From Acidovorax sp. FHTAMBA (GTDB lineage: Bacteria > Pseudomonadota > Gammaproteobacteria > Burkholderiales > Burkholderiaceae_C), in the NCBI RefSeq assembly GCF_038958875.1, contig NZ_CP152407.1:255501-319500 (forward strand): DNA of 64,000 nt. The letters are read 5' to 3'. Positions 8,837 to 17,535 of the stretch are shown piece by piece. The position numbers were made by a program, and so were the translations under genes. Numbering within the stretch: position 1 is the first letter of the stretch; each line of letters begins with the position of its first letter. The notes under the pieces were generated by a model. The model saw only the letters and a program-made list of their open reading frames with translations. It did no database searches and had not been told where the DNA came from.

Positions 8837-10546
8837 TTACTTAAATTTCGGCAAGTTAAATTGCGGTGGCACGCCCATGCGGGTGTTGATGATCCACTGC
8901 TGTGCAATCGACAAAATGTTGTTCGTCAGCCAGTACAGCACCAGGCCGGCCGGGAAGAAGAAGAACATCACGCTGAAGATCAGCGGCATGAACCACATCA
9001 TCTTGGCCTGCATCGGGTCTGGCGGCGCGGGGTTCAACGCGGTCTGCAGCAGCGATGACAGCGTCATCAGCAGGGGCAGGATGAAGAACGGGTCGGGCGT
9101 GGAGAGGTCGTGGATCCAGCCGATCCAGGGCGCGTTGCGCATCTCGACGCTGGACAGCAGCACCCAGTACAGCGCAATGAACACGGGGATCTGGATCATG
9201 ATCGGGAAGCAGCCCCCCATGGGGTTGACCTTCTCCTCGCGGTAGATGCGCATCATCTCCTGCTGCATCTGCTGCGGCTTGTCCTTCAGGCGCTCGCGCA
9301 TCTCCATGATCTTGGGATTGACCGCCTTCATCTTGGCCATGCTGGCGTAGGCCTTGGCATTGAGCCAGTAGAACGCAATCTTGAGCAGCAGCACCAGGCC
9401 CACGATGGACCAGCCCCAGTTGCCCAGCAGCTTGTGCAGCTGGTCCAGCAACCAGTACAGCGGCTTGGACAGGATGGTGAGCCAGCCGTAGTCCTTGACC
9501 AGCTCCAGGCCCGGATAGAGCTTTTCCATCTGCGTCTCGACCTGCGGACCCGCGAACAGGCGCGCGTCGATGGCTTTGCTGGCGCCCGGTTCAATGCTGC
9601 CCAGCGAGGTGAGCATGCCCACGGAGTACAGGTTGGTGTCCACCTTGCGGGTGAACAGTTCACGCTGGGTGCCGTCTGCCAGCAGCCAGGCGGTGGCAAA
9701 GTAGTGCTGCACCATGGCCACATAGCCATTGGGCGAATCGCGGGGGATGTCGACCTTGCCGTTCTCGATGTCCTTGAAATCAACCTTCTGGTACTTCTTG
9801 GCGTCGGTGAACACCGCCGGGCCCGTGAAGGTGGAATAGAACGAGGACTCACCGGGCGGGGGATTGCCGTCACGCACCAGTTGCAGGTAGAGCTGGGGCG
9901 ACACGGCCACGTTGCCGGTGTTGACCACTTCGTGCTTGACCGCGATGTCATACGCGCCACGCTGGATGGTCCAGGTCTTGACCAGCTTCAGCCCGCCCTG
10001 TTCAGGAGACTCGAAACGCACCGTGATCGCGTCTTGCCCATCCTGCAACTCGCGCGGGCCGGGCACGGCAGTCATCAGGGTCTTGTGCGTGGGGAAGCTG
10101 CCGCCAATCAGGCCGGTCTGCGCCACGTACACACGTTGCGCGCTCTCGTCCAGCAGCAGGAAGTTGCGGGACTTGTCGGCCATGTCGATGTGCTGCAGCA
10201 ACTCGGCCTTGATGAGCGAGCCCCCTTCACTGTCAAAGGTCAGGCGGTACAGGTCGGTTTTCACTTCCACCTGTTCGCGCGCAGCCGGTGCGGCTGCCGG
10301 GGCGGGCTGGCCAGGCACGGCCGATACGCCCTGCTGCGAGGCCGCCGCCAGCGGAGCACTGGAGACGGGGACACTGGCGGCACCGGTGGCGCCAGATGCC
10401 GCGGTGGCAGCGGCTGGCGCGGTGACCGCAGGCGTGGTGGGGAAAAACGTGGCCTGTTTGCCGTTGTGCAGTTGCCACTTGTCCCACAGCAGAACCATGG
10501 AAAAGCCAAAAATCACCCACAGGATGGTGCGGCGAATGTCGTTCAT
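8837..10546 (-). CDS. yidC: membrane protein insertase YidC
   Basis: A 569-residue inner-membrane insertase that works alone or with SecYEG. It has an N-terminal transmembrane segment (about 6-23, TILWVIFGFSMVLLW), an Ala/Pro/Ser-rich linker (about 35-85), a large periplasmic domain and a C-terminal five-helix insertase core (about 355-550) with the conserved GGCFPIMIQIPVFIALYWVL segment. Length is usual for a Gram-negative YidC. The start overlaps the yidD stop (ATGA), implying translational coupling. A family-B repeat begins immediately after the stop. Confidence 0.97.
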   Translation of the reverse strand: MNDIRRTILWVIFGFSMVLLWDKWQLHNGKQATFFPTTPAVTAPAAATAASGATGAASVPVSSAPLAAASQQGVSAVPGQPAPAAAPAAREQVEVKTDLYRLTFDSEGGSLIKAELLQHIDMADKSRNFLLLDESAQRVYVAQTGLIGGSFPTHKTLMTAVPGPRELQDGQDAITVRFESPEQGGLKLVKTWTIQRGAYDIAVKHEVVNTGNVAVSPQLYLQLVRDGNPPPGESSFYSTFTGPAVFTDAKKYQKVDFKDIENGKVDIPRDSPNGYVAMVQHYFATAWLLADGTQRELFTRKVDTNLYSVGMLTSLGSIEPGASKAIDARLFAGPQVETQMEKLYPGLELVKDYGWLTILSKPLYWLLDQLHKLLGNWGWSIVGLVLLLKIAFYWLNAKAYASMAKMKAVNPKIMEMRERLKDKPQQMQQEMMRIYREEKVNPMGGCFPIMIQIPVFIALYWVLLSSVEMRNAPWIGWIHDLSTPDPFFILPLLMTLSSLLQTALNPAPPDPMQAKMMWFMPLIFSVMFFFFPAGLVLYWLTNNILSIAQQWIINTRMGVPPQFNLPKFK

Positions 10547-10845
10547 GAAGACTTCTTTGGTGAGGATGGTTGGGTGGTGGAGGATTGTTGCAGCCGCGAA
10601 AAAAGCCTCATGCCGCGCGGCAGTTCTTGCGGGACCGGGTCATGCCCCCCATCGCACCAGGGGTGGCAGCGTACCAGCCTGCGCACCGTGAGATAACTGC
10701 CGGCTGCAGCGCCATGCTGCTCCAGCGCCTGCAATGAATAGACCGAGCAGGTGGGCTCGAACCGGCACGACGACCCCAGCCAGGGGCTGAGTACCAGCCG
10801 GTAGCCCTTGACCACGCCCATCAGCAGACGCTGCATCACCGTCAT
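10543..10845 (-). CDS. yidD: membrane protein insertion efficiency factor YidD
   Basis: A 100-residue protein (family usual length 70-100) with the hallmark Cys-rich core: SSCRFEPTCSVYSLQALEQHG (split here into its parts RFEPTCSVY and ALEQHG) and RLVRCHPWCDGGHDPVP. YidD aids insertion of membrane proteins at the inner face of the membrane. ATGA overlaps link it to rnpA upstream and yidC downstream. A second ATG nine bases downstream is also possible. The Ser/Pro-rich C-terminus after GGHDPVP looks disordered. Confidence 0.95.
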   Translation of the reverse strand: MTVMQRLLMGVVKGYRLVLSPWLGSSCRFEPTCSVYSLQALEQHGAAAGSYLTVRRLVRCHPWCDGGHDPVPQELPRGMRLFSRLQQSSTTQPSSPKKSS

Positions 10846-11354
10846 GGTGCCGCCATCACATGCATGGTTTGCACGGCAGGTGCGGCCGTCGCCGCGGTAG
10901 CACCCGGGCGCCGCACCGCATGGGCAAACAGCTGCAGCAGCTCTGCGCGAACCGCCTGCTTGAGCTGGTCCGATGTTGCGCTGACAAACTGTTTGCGGTC
11001 AAAAGCGGTGCGAAGGCGCACCACATGGGCAGCGCGTGGCAACTGGGCCTCGAAGGTGGCACCCACGGTGTAGATCTGCCGCTTGATGGTGTTGCGTGTC
11101 ACCGCCCGGCGCGCCCAGCGCTTGGGCACCATGGCACCCAGCCAGACGCCCTGCACGGCAAACAGGGCCTGCGGCCCTTGCGTTGTCGGCAAGGAACCGG
11201 GCCCTGTGGGTGCAGCAGCATTGGCCGGGCTGACAGCGTTGGCGCCGCCAGCCGCTTCCAGCACCAGACGGTGCAGCGCAAAATGCGCTGTGCGGGATAC
11301 AGTCCCGCCCGCCATGGCTGCCTGGAACTGGGGACGGGTTTTCAGCCTTTGCAT
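10842..11354 (-). CDS. rnpA: ribonuclease P protein component
   Basis: The protein subunit of RNase P, which removes 5' leaders from pre-tRNAs. At 170 residues it is longer than the usual 110-130. The core is present: LKTRPQFQAAMAGG at the start, GAMVPKRWARRAVTRNTIKRQIY (RNR motif, split around RRAVTRN and TIKRQIY) in the middle. The extra length is an Ala/Pro/Gly-rich insertion at about residues 34-57 and an Ala-rich C-terminal tail. Start ATG at 11354 (MQRLKTRPQF) fits the family better than the in-frame ATG 30 bp upstream. Its stop overlaps the yidD start. Confidence 0.93.
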   Translation of the reverse strand: MQRLKTRPQFQAAMAGGTVSRTAHFALHRLVLEAAGGANAVSPANAAAPTGPGSLPTTQGPQALFAVQGVWLGAMVPKRWARRAVTRNTIKRQIYTVGATFEAQLPRAAHVVRLRTAFDRKQFVSATSDQLKQAVRAELLQLFAHAVRRPGATAATAAPAVQTMHVMAAP

Positions 11355-11427
11355 GCAAGCGCCCCGTTGGGAACCTGACGGCACAAACCGGCAGCCATCG
11401 GGGAGCAGGCCGTAGACCGGAATGGCC

Positions 11428-11562
11428 TTAGACGGCCAGGCGCTTGCGGCCCTTGGCGCGGCGTGCGTTGATCACAGCACGGCCGCCGCGGGTCTTCATG
11501 CGAACGAGGAAACCGTGGGTACGTGCGCGGCGCGTCTTGGAGGGTTGGTAAGTGCGTTTCAT
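11428..11562 (-). CDS. rpmH: 50S ribosomal protein L34
   Basis: A 44-residue, highly basic protein: MKRTYQPSKTRRARTHGF, then LVRMKTRGGRAVINARR and AKGRKRLAV. It is a component of the large ribosomal subunit and matches L34 over its full length. It is the first gene of the block leading to rnpA (73-bp gap), the standard bacterial arrangement, and lies divergent from dnaA. A good sigma-70 promoter is visible about 165 bp upstream. Confidence 0.98.
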   Translation of the reverse strand: MKRTYQPSKTRRARTHGFLVRMKTRGGRAVINARRAKGRKRLAV

Positions 11563-11694
11563 GATGCTATTCCTTGAGGTTCAGTTTCGGACGCTGCGCT
11601 TGAAGCCCCTGCCGCCTGCATCACCACACACCCTGCAAGGGCACCTTGGCGGCAGACCTGCGGGGCACAAATGTAGGCGCGCCGGGTCAAATCA

Positions 11695-11712
11695 CCCTGA
11701 ACACATTCAGGG
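11695..11712 (-). promoter_or_regulatory. stem-loop at the start of the rpmH leader
   Basis: Perfect inverted repeat CCCTGAA-CACA-TTCAGGG. It falls just downstream of the predicted rpmH transcription start, so it would cap the mRNA 5' end as a short stable hairpin, possibly affecting stability. Confidence 0.45.
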
Positions 11713-11721
11713 AAACCCGAA

Positions 11722-11750
11722 ATTATCGCAGGCTTGTTCAGTGCTGGCAA
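11722..11750 (-). promoter_or_regulatory. sigma-70 promoter of rpmH
   Basis: Reading the minus strand: TTGCCA, 17-bp spacer, GATAAT. Each hexamer has one or two departures from consensus. It would give an rpmH leader of about 150 nt. Confidence 0.65.
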
Positions 11751-11869
11751 TGCCTTTTGGCCGCTGGGCCTATCTCCAGGTTGCGTTTCCCTGATCCAGG
11801 GGCAGGTCGCATGGCGATGTTGCCACCGGTTCCAAAGCCCCGGCACCCACATCTGGCGCCTTTAAAAAA

Positions 11870-11898
11870 TTGTGGATAACTGTCTGACAAGCTACAAT
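11870..11898 (+). promoter_or_regulatory. dnaA promoter with overlapping DnaA box
   Basis: TTGTGG (-35, 11870-11875), a 17-bp spacer and TACAAT (-10, 11893-11898). A perfect DnaA box in reverse orientation, TGTGGATAA (11871-11879), covers the -35, so DnaA binding should block RNA polymerase. A second box, CTATCCACA (11921-11929, one mismatch), lies in the leader just after the expected start point. Confidence 0.65.
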
Positions 11899-11946
11899 CC
11901 GCCGCCCGGACCCGTTCCTCCTATCCACAACAAGAACCACCCTGAA

Positions 11947-13371
11947 ATGACCGAGGAACCCTCCCGCAGCCCCCTGTCGTCACCCGGCTCCGATGCCGGC
12001 CAGGGCCTGTGGCAAGCCTGCGTCGAGCAACTGGCGCAAGACCTGCCCGAGCAGCAATTCAACACCTGGATCAAGCCCCTGGTCGCCCAGGTGGCGGAAG
12101 ACTTCTCCAAGGTCACGGTGCTCGTGGGCAACCGCTTCAAACTCGACTGGATCCGCGCGCAGTACGCGGGCCGGATAGCGGCACTGCTGGAGGGCCTGTA
12201 TGGCCAGCCCGTCACGCTGGAGTTAGCGCTTGCTCAGCGGGAATCCGTTGTGCGCACTTACGCGCGCCCCGCGCAGACTGAGCCGTCGAACGCCGCGCCA
12301 CCGTCGGACTCACCCTCCGGCAATGGCGATGACGCCTCGGCCGGGGCTTTCCGCAACCGCCTCAACGCAGCCCTCACCTTCGAGACCCTGGTGGAAGGCA
12401 CGGCCAATCGCATGGCGCGCTCGGCCGCCATGCATGTGGCGGGCATGCCCGGCCACCTTTACAACCCGCTTTTCATCTATGGCGGCGTAGGCTTGGGCAA
12501 AACCCACCTGGTGCACGCGGTGGGTAACCGCCTGCTGCAGGACAAGCCCGACGCCAAAGTTCTCTACATCCATGCCGAGCAGTTCGTGTCGGATGTGGTT
12601 AAGGCCTATCAGCGCCGCACCTTCGATGAGTTCAAGGAGCGCTACCACTCGCTCGACCTGCTGCTCATCGACGATGTGCAGTTCTTTGCCAACAAGGACC
12701 GCACGCAGGAAGAATTCTTCAACGCCTTCGAGGCCCTGCTGGCCAAGAAGTCGCACATCGTGATGACGTCGGACACGTATCCGAAAGGCTTGGCCAACAT
12801 CCACGAGCGGCTGGTGTCGCGCTTCGACTCGGGCCTGACGGTGGCCATCGAGCCACCCGAGCTGGAAATGCGCGTGGCCATCCTGATCAACAAGGCCCGC
12901 GTCGAAGGCACCGAGATGCCCGAAGAAGTGGCTTTTTTCGTGGCCAAGAACGTGCGCTCCAACGTGCGCGAGCTCGAGGGCGCGCTGCGCAAGATCCTCG
13001 CGTACTCGCGCTTCAACCAGAAGGAAATCTCCATCCAACTGGCCCGTGAGGCGCTGCGCGACCTGCTGTCCATCCAGAACCGGCAGATTTCTGTGGAAAA
13101 CATCCAGAAGACGGTGGCCGACTATTACAAGATCAAGGTCGCCGACATGTACAGCAAGAAGCGCCCGGCCAGCATTGCCCGCCCGCGCCAGATTGCGATG
13201 TACCTGGCCAAGGAACTGACGCAAAAGAGTCTTCCCGAGATCGGAGAATTGTTTGGCGGGCGCGACCATACGACCGTTTTGCATGCCGTGCGCAAGATTT
13301 CGGGTGAGCGCCAGCAGCTGACCGAGCTGAACCAGCAGCTGCATGTGCTGGAACAGACCCTGAAAGGCTGA
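11947..13371 (+). CDS. dnaA: chromosomal replication initiator protein DnaA
   Basis: A 474-residue AAA+ initiator that binds DnaA boxes and opens the origin. Domain I (about 10-90, LWQACVEQLAQDLPEQQFNTWI) is followed by a Pro/Ser-rich domain II (about 105-145); domain III has Walker A GGVGLGKT (179-186) and Walker B LLIDDVQF (about 239-246); domain IV carries the DNA-binding signature RDHTTVLHAVRKI from about residue 439. The ATG at 11947 begins the conserved N-terminus; a longer in-frame start at 11872 would overlap the promoter and is rejected. dnaN and gyrB follow on the same strand. Confidence 0.98.
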   Translation: MTEEPSRSPLSSPGSDAGQGLWQACVEQLAQDLPEQQFNTWIKPLVAQVAEDFSKVTVLVGNRFKLDWIRAQYAGRIAALLEGLYGQPVTLELALAQRESVVRTYARPAQTEPSNAAPPSDSPSGNGDDASAGAFRNRLNAALTFETLVEGTANRMARSAAMHVAGMPGHLYNPLFIYGGVGLGKTHLVHAVGNRLLQDKPDAKVLYIHAEQFVSDVVKAYQRRTFDEFKERYHSLDLLLIDDVQFFANKDRTQEEFFNAFEALLAKKSHIVMTSDTYPKGLANIHERLVSRFDSGLTVAIEPPELEMRVAILINKARVEGTEMPEEVAFFVAKNVRSNVRELEGALRKILAYSRFNQKEISIQLAREALRDLLSIQNRQISVENIQKTVADYYKIKVADMYSKKRPASIARPRQIAMYLAKELTQKSLPEIGELFGGRDHTTVLHAVRKISGERQQLTELNQQLHVLEQTLKG

Positions 13372-13373
13372 TA

Positions 13374-13409
13374 ACCGGTGGGAGAGACCCCGAAAAGAGC
13401 CCACCCGGT
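13374..13409 (+). promoter_or_regulatory. inverted repeat between dnaA and dnaN
   Basis: ACCGGTGGG and CCCACCCGGT pair with one bulge around a 17-nt loop, directly after the dnaA stop. There is no T-run, so it is not a normal intrinsic terminator; it may stabilise the dnaA 3' end. Confidence 0.35.
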
Positions 13410-13501
13410 AAACGGGCAAAATGGCGGGTTATACAGCAGGGGGAGGCACGGCCCGTGCCGCTGTCCACGCACCGTCCCAAAAACCACAAGAGGTTGAAGA
13501 C

Positions 13502-14620
13502 ATGATCGTCCTGAAGGCAACACAAGACAAGGTTCTCGCGGTTCTGCAGTCCGTGGCGGGCATCGTGGAGCGCCGCCACACGCTGCCCATTCTGGCCAAC
13601 GTGCTGATCCGCAAGACGGGCAACGCCCTGCAGCTGACGACCAGCGACCTCGAAATCCAGATCCGCACCACGGCCGAACTCGGCGGCGACACTGGCGACT
13701 TCACCACCACGGTGGGCGCGCGCAAGCTGATCGACATCCTGCGCACCATGCCCGGCGACCAGACCGTGAGCCTGGAATCGCAGGCATCCAAGCTGGTGCT
13801 CAAGGGCGGCAAGAGCCGCTTCACGCTGCAGAGCCTGCCGGCCGAAGACTTCCCGCTGGTGCAGGAGTCCGCCGCCTTCGGCCCCGTGTTCGCCGTACCG
13901 CAAAAGACGCTGAAGGACCTGCTCGGCCAGGTGAGCTTTGCGATGGCGGTGCAGGACATCCGCTATTACCTCAACGGCATTCTGTTCGTGGCCGAGGGCA
14001 AGACCCTGAGCCTGGTCGCCACCGACGGCCACCGCCTGGCCTTTGCCAGCGCCACGCTGGATGTGGAAGTGCCCAAGCAGGAAGTCATACTGCCGCGCAA
14101 GACCGTGATCGAGCTGCAGCGCCTGTTGTCTGATGCGGGCGGCGAGAACCAGCCGCACATCGAGATGCAGTTTGCCAACAACCAGGCCAAGTTCACCTTT
14201 GGCGGCATGGAGTTCGTCACCAAGCTGGTCGAGGGCAAGTTCCCCGACTACAACCGCGTGATCCCCAAGAACCACAAGAACAGCATCACCTTGGGCCGCG
14301 CCCCCCTGCTGGCCAGCCTGCAGCGCACGGCCATCATGACCAGCGACAAGTTCAAGGGCGTGCGCCTGAACCTGGAGCCCGGCACCCTGCGCGTGGCGTC
14401 GAACAACGCCGAGCAGGAAGAGGCCGTGGACGAGCTCGACATCGACTACGGTGGCGACACCATCGAGATCGGCTTCAACGTGACCTACCTCATCGACGCC
14501 CTGGCCAACATGGGCCAGGACATGGTGAAGGTGGAGCTGTCGGACGGCAACAGCTCTGCGCTGCTGACCATCCCCGACAACGACAGCTTCAAGTACGTCG
14601 TGATGCCCATGCGCATCTGA
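13502..14620 (+). CDS. dnaN: DNA polymerase III subunit beta (sliding clamp)
   Basis: A 372-residue clamp that encircles DNA and tethers Pol III. The start MIVLKATQDKVLAVLQSVAG and the segment ERRHTLPILANVLI are typical, as is the C-terminal YVVMPMRI, which belongs to the hydrophobic cleft that binds clamp partners. ATG at 13502 follows AGAGGTTGAAGAC; the in-frame upstream extension lacks family similarity. It lies 130 bp after dnaA and 144 bp before gyrB. Confidence 0.98.
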   Translation: MIVLKATQDKVLAVLQSVAGIVERRHTLPILANVLIRKTGNALQLTTSDLEIQIRTTAELGGDTGDFTTTVGARKLIDILRTMPGDQTVSLESQASKLVLKGGKSRFTLQSLPAEDFPLVQESAAFGPVFAVPQKTLKDLLGQVSFAMAVQDIRYYLNGILFVAEGKTLSLVATDGHRLAFASATLDVEVPKQEVILPRKTVIELQRLLSDAGGENQPHIEMQFANNQAKFTFGGMEFVTKLVEGKFPDYNRVIPKNHKNSITLGRAPLLASLQRTAIMTSDKFKGVRLNLEPGTLRVASNNAEQEEAVDELDIDYGGDTIEIGFNVTYLIDALANMGQDMVKVELSDGNSSALLTIPDNDSFKYVVMPMRI

Positions 14621-14653
14621 GGCGGCCCCCGCCCTGCTGCACAGCCTGGTCAC

Positions 14654-14711
14654 GATTACTACAATTTTGATAGCTGTTAGCGCTTACTGGATAAGCGCTA
14701 AAGCCCAATTT
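14654..14711. repeat. REP-like dispersed repeat, copy 3
   Basis: Family-A copy in inverted orientation between dnaN and gyrB: TTTTGATAGCTG, then TTAGCGCTTACTGGATAAGCGCTAA (stem TTAGCGCTTA/TAAGCGCTAA, given here in two arms). It occupies most of the spacer, so it could attenuate or stabilise read-through transcripts. Confidence 0.75.
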
Positions 14712-14764
14712 GACCCATATTGACACATCGGAAACACCGGTTTCCACGGATCCCAAGGCCCACC

Positions 14765-17383
14765 ATGACCGTTGACAACAACATCCCTTCCGAGCCCGAA
14801 GCCTCCGGCGTCTCCGGCCATGTTGAGCCCACCCTCACCAAGATCGACACCAACCAGGCCGGCGCGAGCGAAGGCTATGGCGAAGGCGCCATCACCATCC
14901 TCGAAGGCCTGGAGGCCGTGCGCAAGCGCCCCGGCATGTACATCGGCGATACCAGCGACGGCACCGGCCTGCACCACCTGGTGTTCGAGGTGGTCGACAA
15001 CTCCATCGACGAGGCCCTGGCCGGGCATTGCGACGACATTGTGGTCACCATCCACACCGACAACTCCATCAGCGTCACCGACAACGGCCGCGGCATTCCC
15101 ACCGGCGTGAAGATGGACGACAAGCACGAGCCCAAGCGCTCGGCCGCCGAGATTGCGCTGACCGAACTGCACGCGGGCGGCAAGTTCAACCAGAACAGCT
15201 ACAAGGTTTCGGGCGGCCTGCACGGCGTGGGCGTGAGCTGCGTCAACGCGCTCAGCAAGATGCTGCGACTGACCGTGCGCCGCGAGGGCAAGGTGCATGT
15301 GCTGGAGTTCAGCAAGGGCTTCGTGCAGAACCGCATCGTTGAAACGGTGAACGGCGTCGAAGTCTCGCCCATGCAGGTGCTGGGCGACACCGACAAGCGC
15401 GGCACCGAAGTGCACTTTTTGCCCGACACCGAGATCTTCAAAGAGAACAACGACTTCCACTACGAGATCCTGGCCAAGCGCCTGCGCGAACTCTCGTTTT
15501 TGAACAACGGCGTGCGCATTCGCCTGAAGGACGAGCGCAGCGGCAAGGAAGACGACTTCTCGGGCGCTGGCGGTGTGCGCGGCTTTGTGGAGTTCATCAA
15601 CAAGGGCAAAACGGTGTTGCACCCCACATCGTTCTACGCCGCAGGCGAGCGCCCGGCTGAGACGTATGGCGGCATCCCCGGCACGCACATTGGCGTGGAA
15701 GTGGCCATGCAGTGGAACAGCGCGTACAGCGAGCAGGTGCTCTGCTTCACCAACAACATCCCCCAGCGTGACGGCGGCACCCACCTCACCGGCCTGCGCG
15801 CCGCGATGACCCGCGTCATCAACAAGTACATCGAAGAAAACGAGTTCGCCAAGAAGGCCAAGGTCGAAGTGACCGGCGACGACATGCGCGAAGGCCTGTG
15901 CTGCGTGCTGAGCGTGAAGGTGCCCGAGCCCAAGTTCAGCAGCCAGACCAAGGACAAGCTGGTGTCGAGCGAAGTGCGCGCGCCGGTCGAAGACATCGTG
16001 GGCAAGCTGCTCACCGACTACCTGCAAGAGCGCCCGGCCGATGCCAAGATCATCTGCGGCAAGATCGTGGAAGCCGCCCGTGCCCGCGAGGCCGCCCGCA
16101 AGGCCCGCGAAATGACCCGCCGCAAGGGCGTGCTCGACGGCATGGGCCTGCCCGGCAAGCTGGCCGACTGCCAGGAAAAAGACCCCGCCCTGTGCGAGAT
16201 CTACATCGTCGAGGGCGACTCCGCCGGTGGCTCCGCCAAGCAGGGCCGCGACCGCAAGTTCCAGGCCATCCTGCCCCTGCGCGGCAAGATCCTGAACGTG
16301 GAAAAAGCCCGCTACGAAAAGCTGCTCACCAGCAACGAAATCCTCACGCTGATCACGGCCCTGGGCACCGGCATCGGCAAGGCGGGTGGCACCACCGGGG
16401 GCGACGACTTTGACGTGGCCAAGCTGCGCTACCACCGCATCATCATCATGACCGACGCCGACGTGGACGGCGCCCACATCCGCACCCTGCTGCTCACCTT
16501 CTTCTACCGCCAGATGCCCGAGCTGGTCGAACGCGGCCACATCTACATCGCCCAGCCACCGCTGTACAAGGTGAAGGCCGGCAAGGAAGAGCTGTACCTG
16601 AAGGACGCGCCTGCACTCGACGGCTTCCTGCTGCGCATTGCGCTCAACCACGCCAGCGTGACCACCGGCGGCGCCAACCCGCAAACGCTGACCGGCGACA
16701 CCCTGGCCGAACTGGCCCGCAAGCACCAGATCGCAGAAAGCGTGATCGCCCGCCTGGGCAACTTCATGGACGCCGAAGCGCTGCGCGCCATTGCCGACGG
16801 CGTGAGCCTCAAGCTCGACACCGTGGCCGACGCTGAAGCCAGCGCCGTGGCCCTGCAGGCCAAGCTGCGCGAACTGAACACCACCGGCGCCCCCGCCGAA
16901 GTGGCTGGCGAGTTCGACGCCCGCACCGACAAGCCCCTGCTGCGCATCAGCCGCCGCCACCACGGCAACATCAAGAGCAGCGTCATCACGCAAGATTTTG
17001 TACACGGCGCCGACTACGCCGCCCTGGCCGAGGCCGCAGAAACCTTCCGAGGCCTGCTGGCCGAAGGCGCCAAAGCGATGCGCGGCGAAGGCGACAAGCA
17101 GAAGGAAGAAAAGGTCAGCGACTTCCGCCAGGCCATGAAATGGCTCATCAGCGAAGCCGAACGCACCACCAGCCGCCAGCGCTACAAGGGCCTGGGCGAA
17201 ATGAACCCCGAGCAGCTGTGGGAAACCACGATGGACCCCAACGTGCGCCGCCTGCTGCGCGTGCAGATCGACGACGCGATCGAGGCGGACCGCGTGTTCA
17301 CGATGCTGATGGGGGATGAGGTGGAGCCGCGGCGGGATTTCATTGAGACGAATGCGCTGCGGGCGGGGAATATTGACGTTTGA
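14765..17383 (+). CDS. gyrB: DNA gyrase subunit B
   Basis: An 872-residue ATPase subunit of DNA gyrase. The GHKL domain shows the N-terminal KRPGMYIGDTSDGTGLHH and VVDNSIDEAL segments; the TOPRIM domain has EGDSAGGSAKQGRDRK (near residue 480) and DADVDGAHIRTLL; the C-terminus ends in the usual GNIDV. It is longer than E. coli GyrB (804) because of extra sequence between the TOPRIM and tail regions, as in other beta-proteobacteria. The ATG at 14765 is preferred over one 45 bp upstream. A strong terminator follows. Confidence 0.98.
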   Translation: MTVDNNIPSEPEASGVSGHVEPTLTKIDTNQAGASEGYGEGAITILEGLEAVRKRPGMYIGDTSDGTGLHHLVFEVVDNSIDEALAGHCDDIVVTIHTDNSISVTDNGRGIPTGVKMDDKHEPKRSAAEIALTELHAGGKFNQNSYKVSGGLHGVGVSCVNALSKMLRLTVRREGKVHVLEFSKGFVQNRIVETVNGVEVSPMQVLGDTDKRGTEVHFLPDTEIFKENNDFHYEILAKRLRELSFLNNGVRIRLKDERSGKEDDFSGAGGVRGFVEFINKGKTVLHPTSFYAAGERPAETYGGIPGTHIGVEVAMQWNSAYSEQVLCFTNNIPQRDGGTHLTGLRAAMTRVINKYIEENEFAKKAKVEVTGDDMREGLCCVLSVKVPEPKFSSQTKDKLVSSEVRAPVEDIVGKLLTDYLQERPADAKIICGKIVEAARAREAARKAREMTRRKGVLDGMGLPGKLADCQEKDPALCEIYIVEGDSAGGSAKQGRDRKFQAILPLRGKILNVEKARYEKLLTSNEILTLITALGTGIGKAGGTTGGDDFDVAKLRYHRIIIMTDADVDGAHIRTLLLTFFYRQMPELVERGHIYIAQPPLYKVKAGKEELYLKDAPALDGFLLRIALNHASVTTGGANPQTLTGDTLAELARKHQIAESVIARLGNFMDAEALRAIADGVSLKLDTVADAEASAVALQAKLRELNTTGAPAEVAGEFDARTDKPLLRISRRHHGNIKSSVITQDFVHGADYAALAEAAETFRGLLAEGAKAMRGEGDKQKEEKVSDFRQAMKWLISEAERTTSRQRYKGLGEMNPEQLWETTMDPNVRRLLRVQIDDAIEADRVFTMLMGDEVEPRRDFIETNALRAGNIDV

Positions 17384-17403
17384 GGCGTTTATTCGCCCCA
17401 AGG

Positions 17404-17434
17404 AAAACAACGACTTATCCAAGTCGTTGTTTTT
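17404..17434 (+). terminator. intrinsic terminator of gyrB
   Basis: A perfect 13-bp stem, AAAACAACGACTT / AAGTCGTTGTTTT, with a 4-nt loop (ATCC) and a T-run within the right arm. It is symmetric in A/T and could work in both directions. It sits 20 bp after the gyrB stop. Confidence 0.85.
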
Positions 17435-17535
17435 ACTGAATTTTTAACTTCCAACGTTGTTGTTATCTTCGGGCATAGATAACAAAACCAACTCAACACC
17501 CGCCTCGTTCGGCTTGGTGTCCGCCATAAAAGCTC

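Larger units (their letters stand above)
11563..11946. other. rpmH-dnaA divergent intergenic region
   Basis: 384 bp between two divergent genes. It holds the rpmH promoter, a hairpin in the rpmH leader, the dnaA promoter and two DnaA boxes (one perfect, one with a single mismatch). No AT-rich unwinding element with DnaA-trio repeats is seen beside these boxes, so this looks more like an autoregulated dnaA promoter than a full origin. Confidence 0.65.

Noticed and set aside
11563..11946. rpmH-dnaA region as the full oriC
   Set aside because: Only two boxes and no trio array or long AT-rich unwinding tract; one box overlaps the dnaA -35, better explained as autoregulation. Not excluded, since gene orientation diverges here.
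12222..12240. TTAGCGCTTGCTCAGCGG inside dnaA as another family-A repeat
   Set aside because: Only the AGCGCTT core is present; the second arm and AGCTAT are missing, so chance is likely.
14684..17422. A 912-codon open frame on the minus strand opposite gyrB
   Set aside because: Antisense shadow of gyrB; repetitive His/Val/Gly-rich translation without recognisable domains.
17462..17483. GTTATCT/AGATAAC hairpin after the gyrB terminator as terminator of the SecB-like gene
   Set aside because: Seven-bp AT-rich stem with no T-run in the minus direction; too weak to call.
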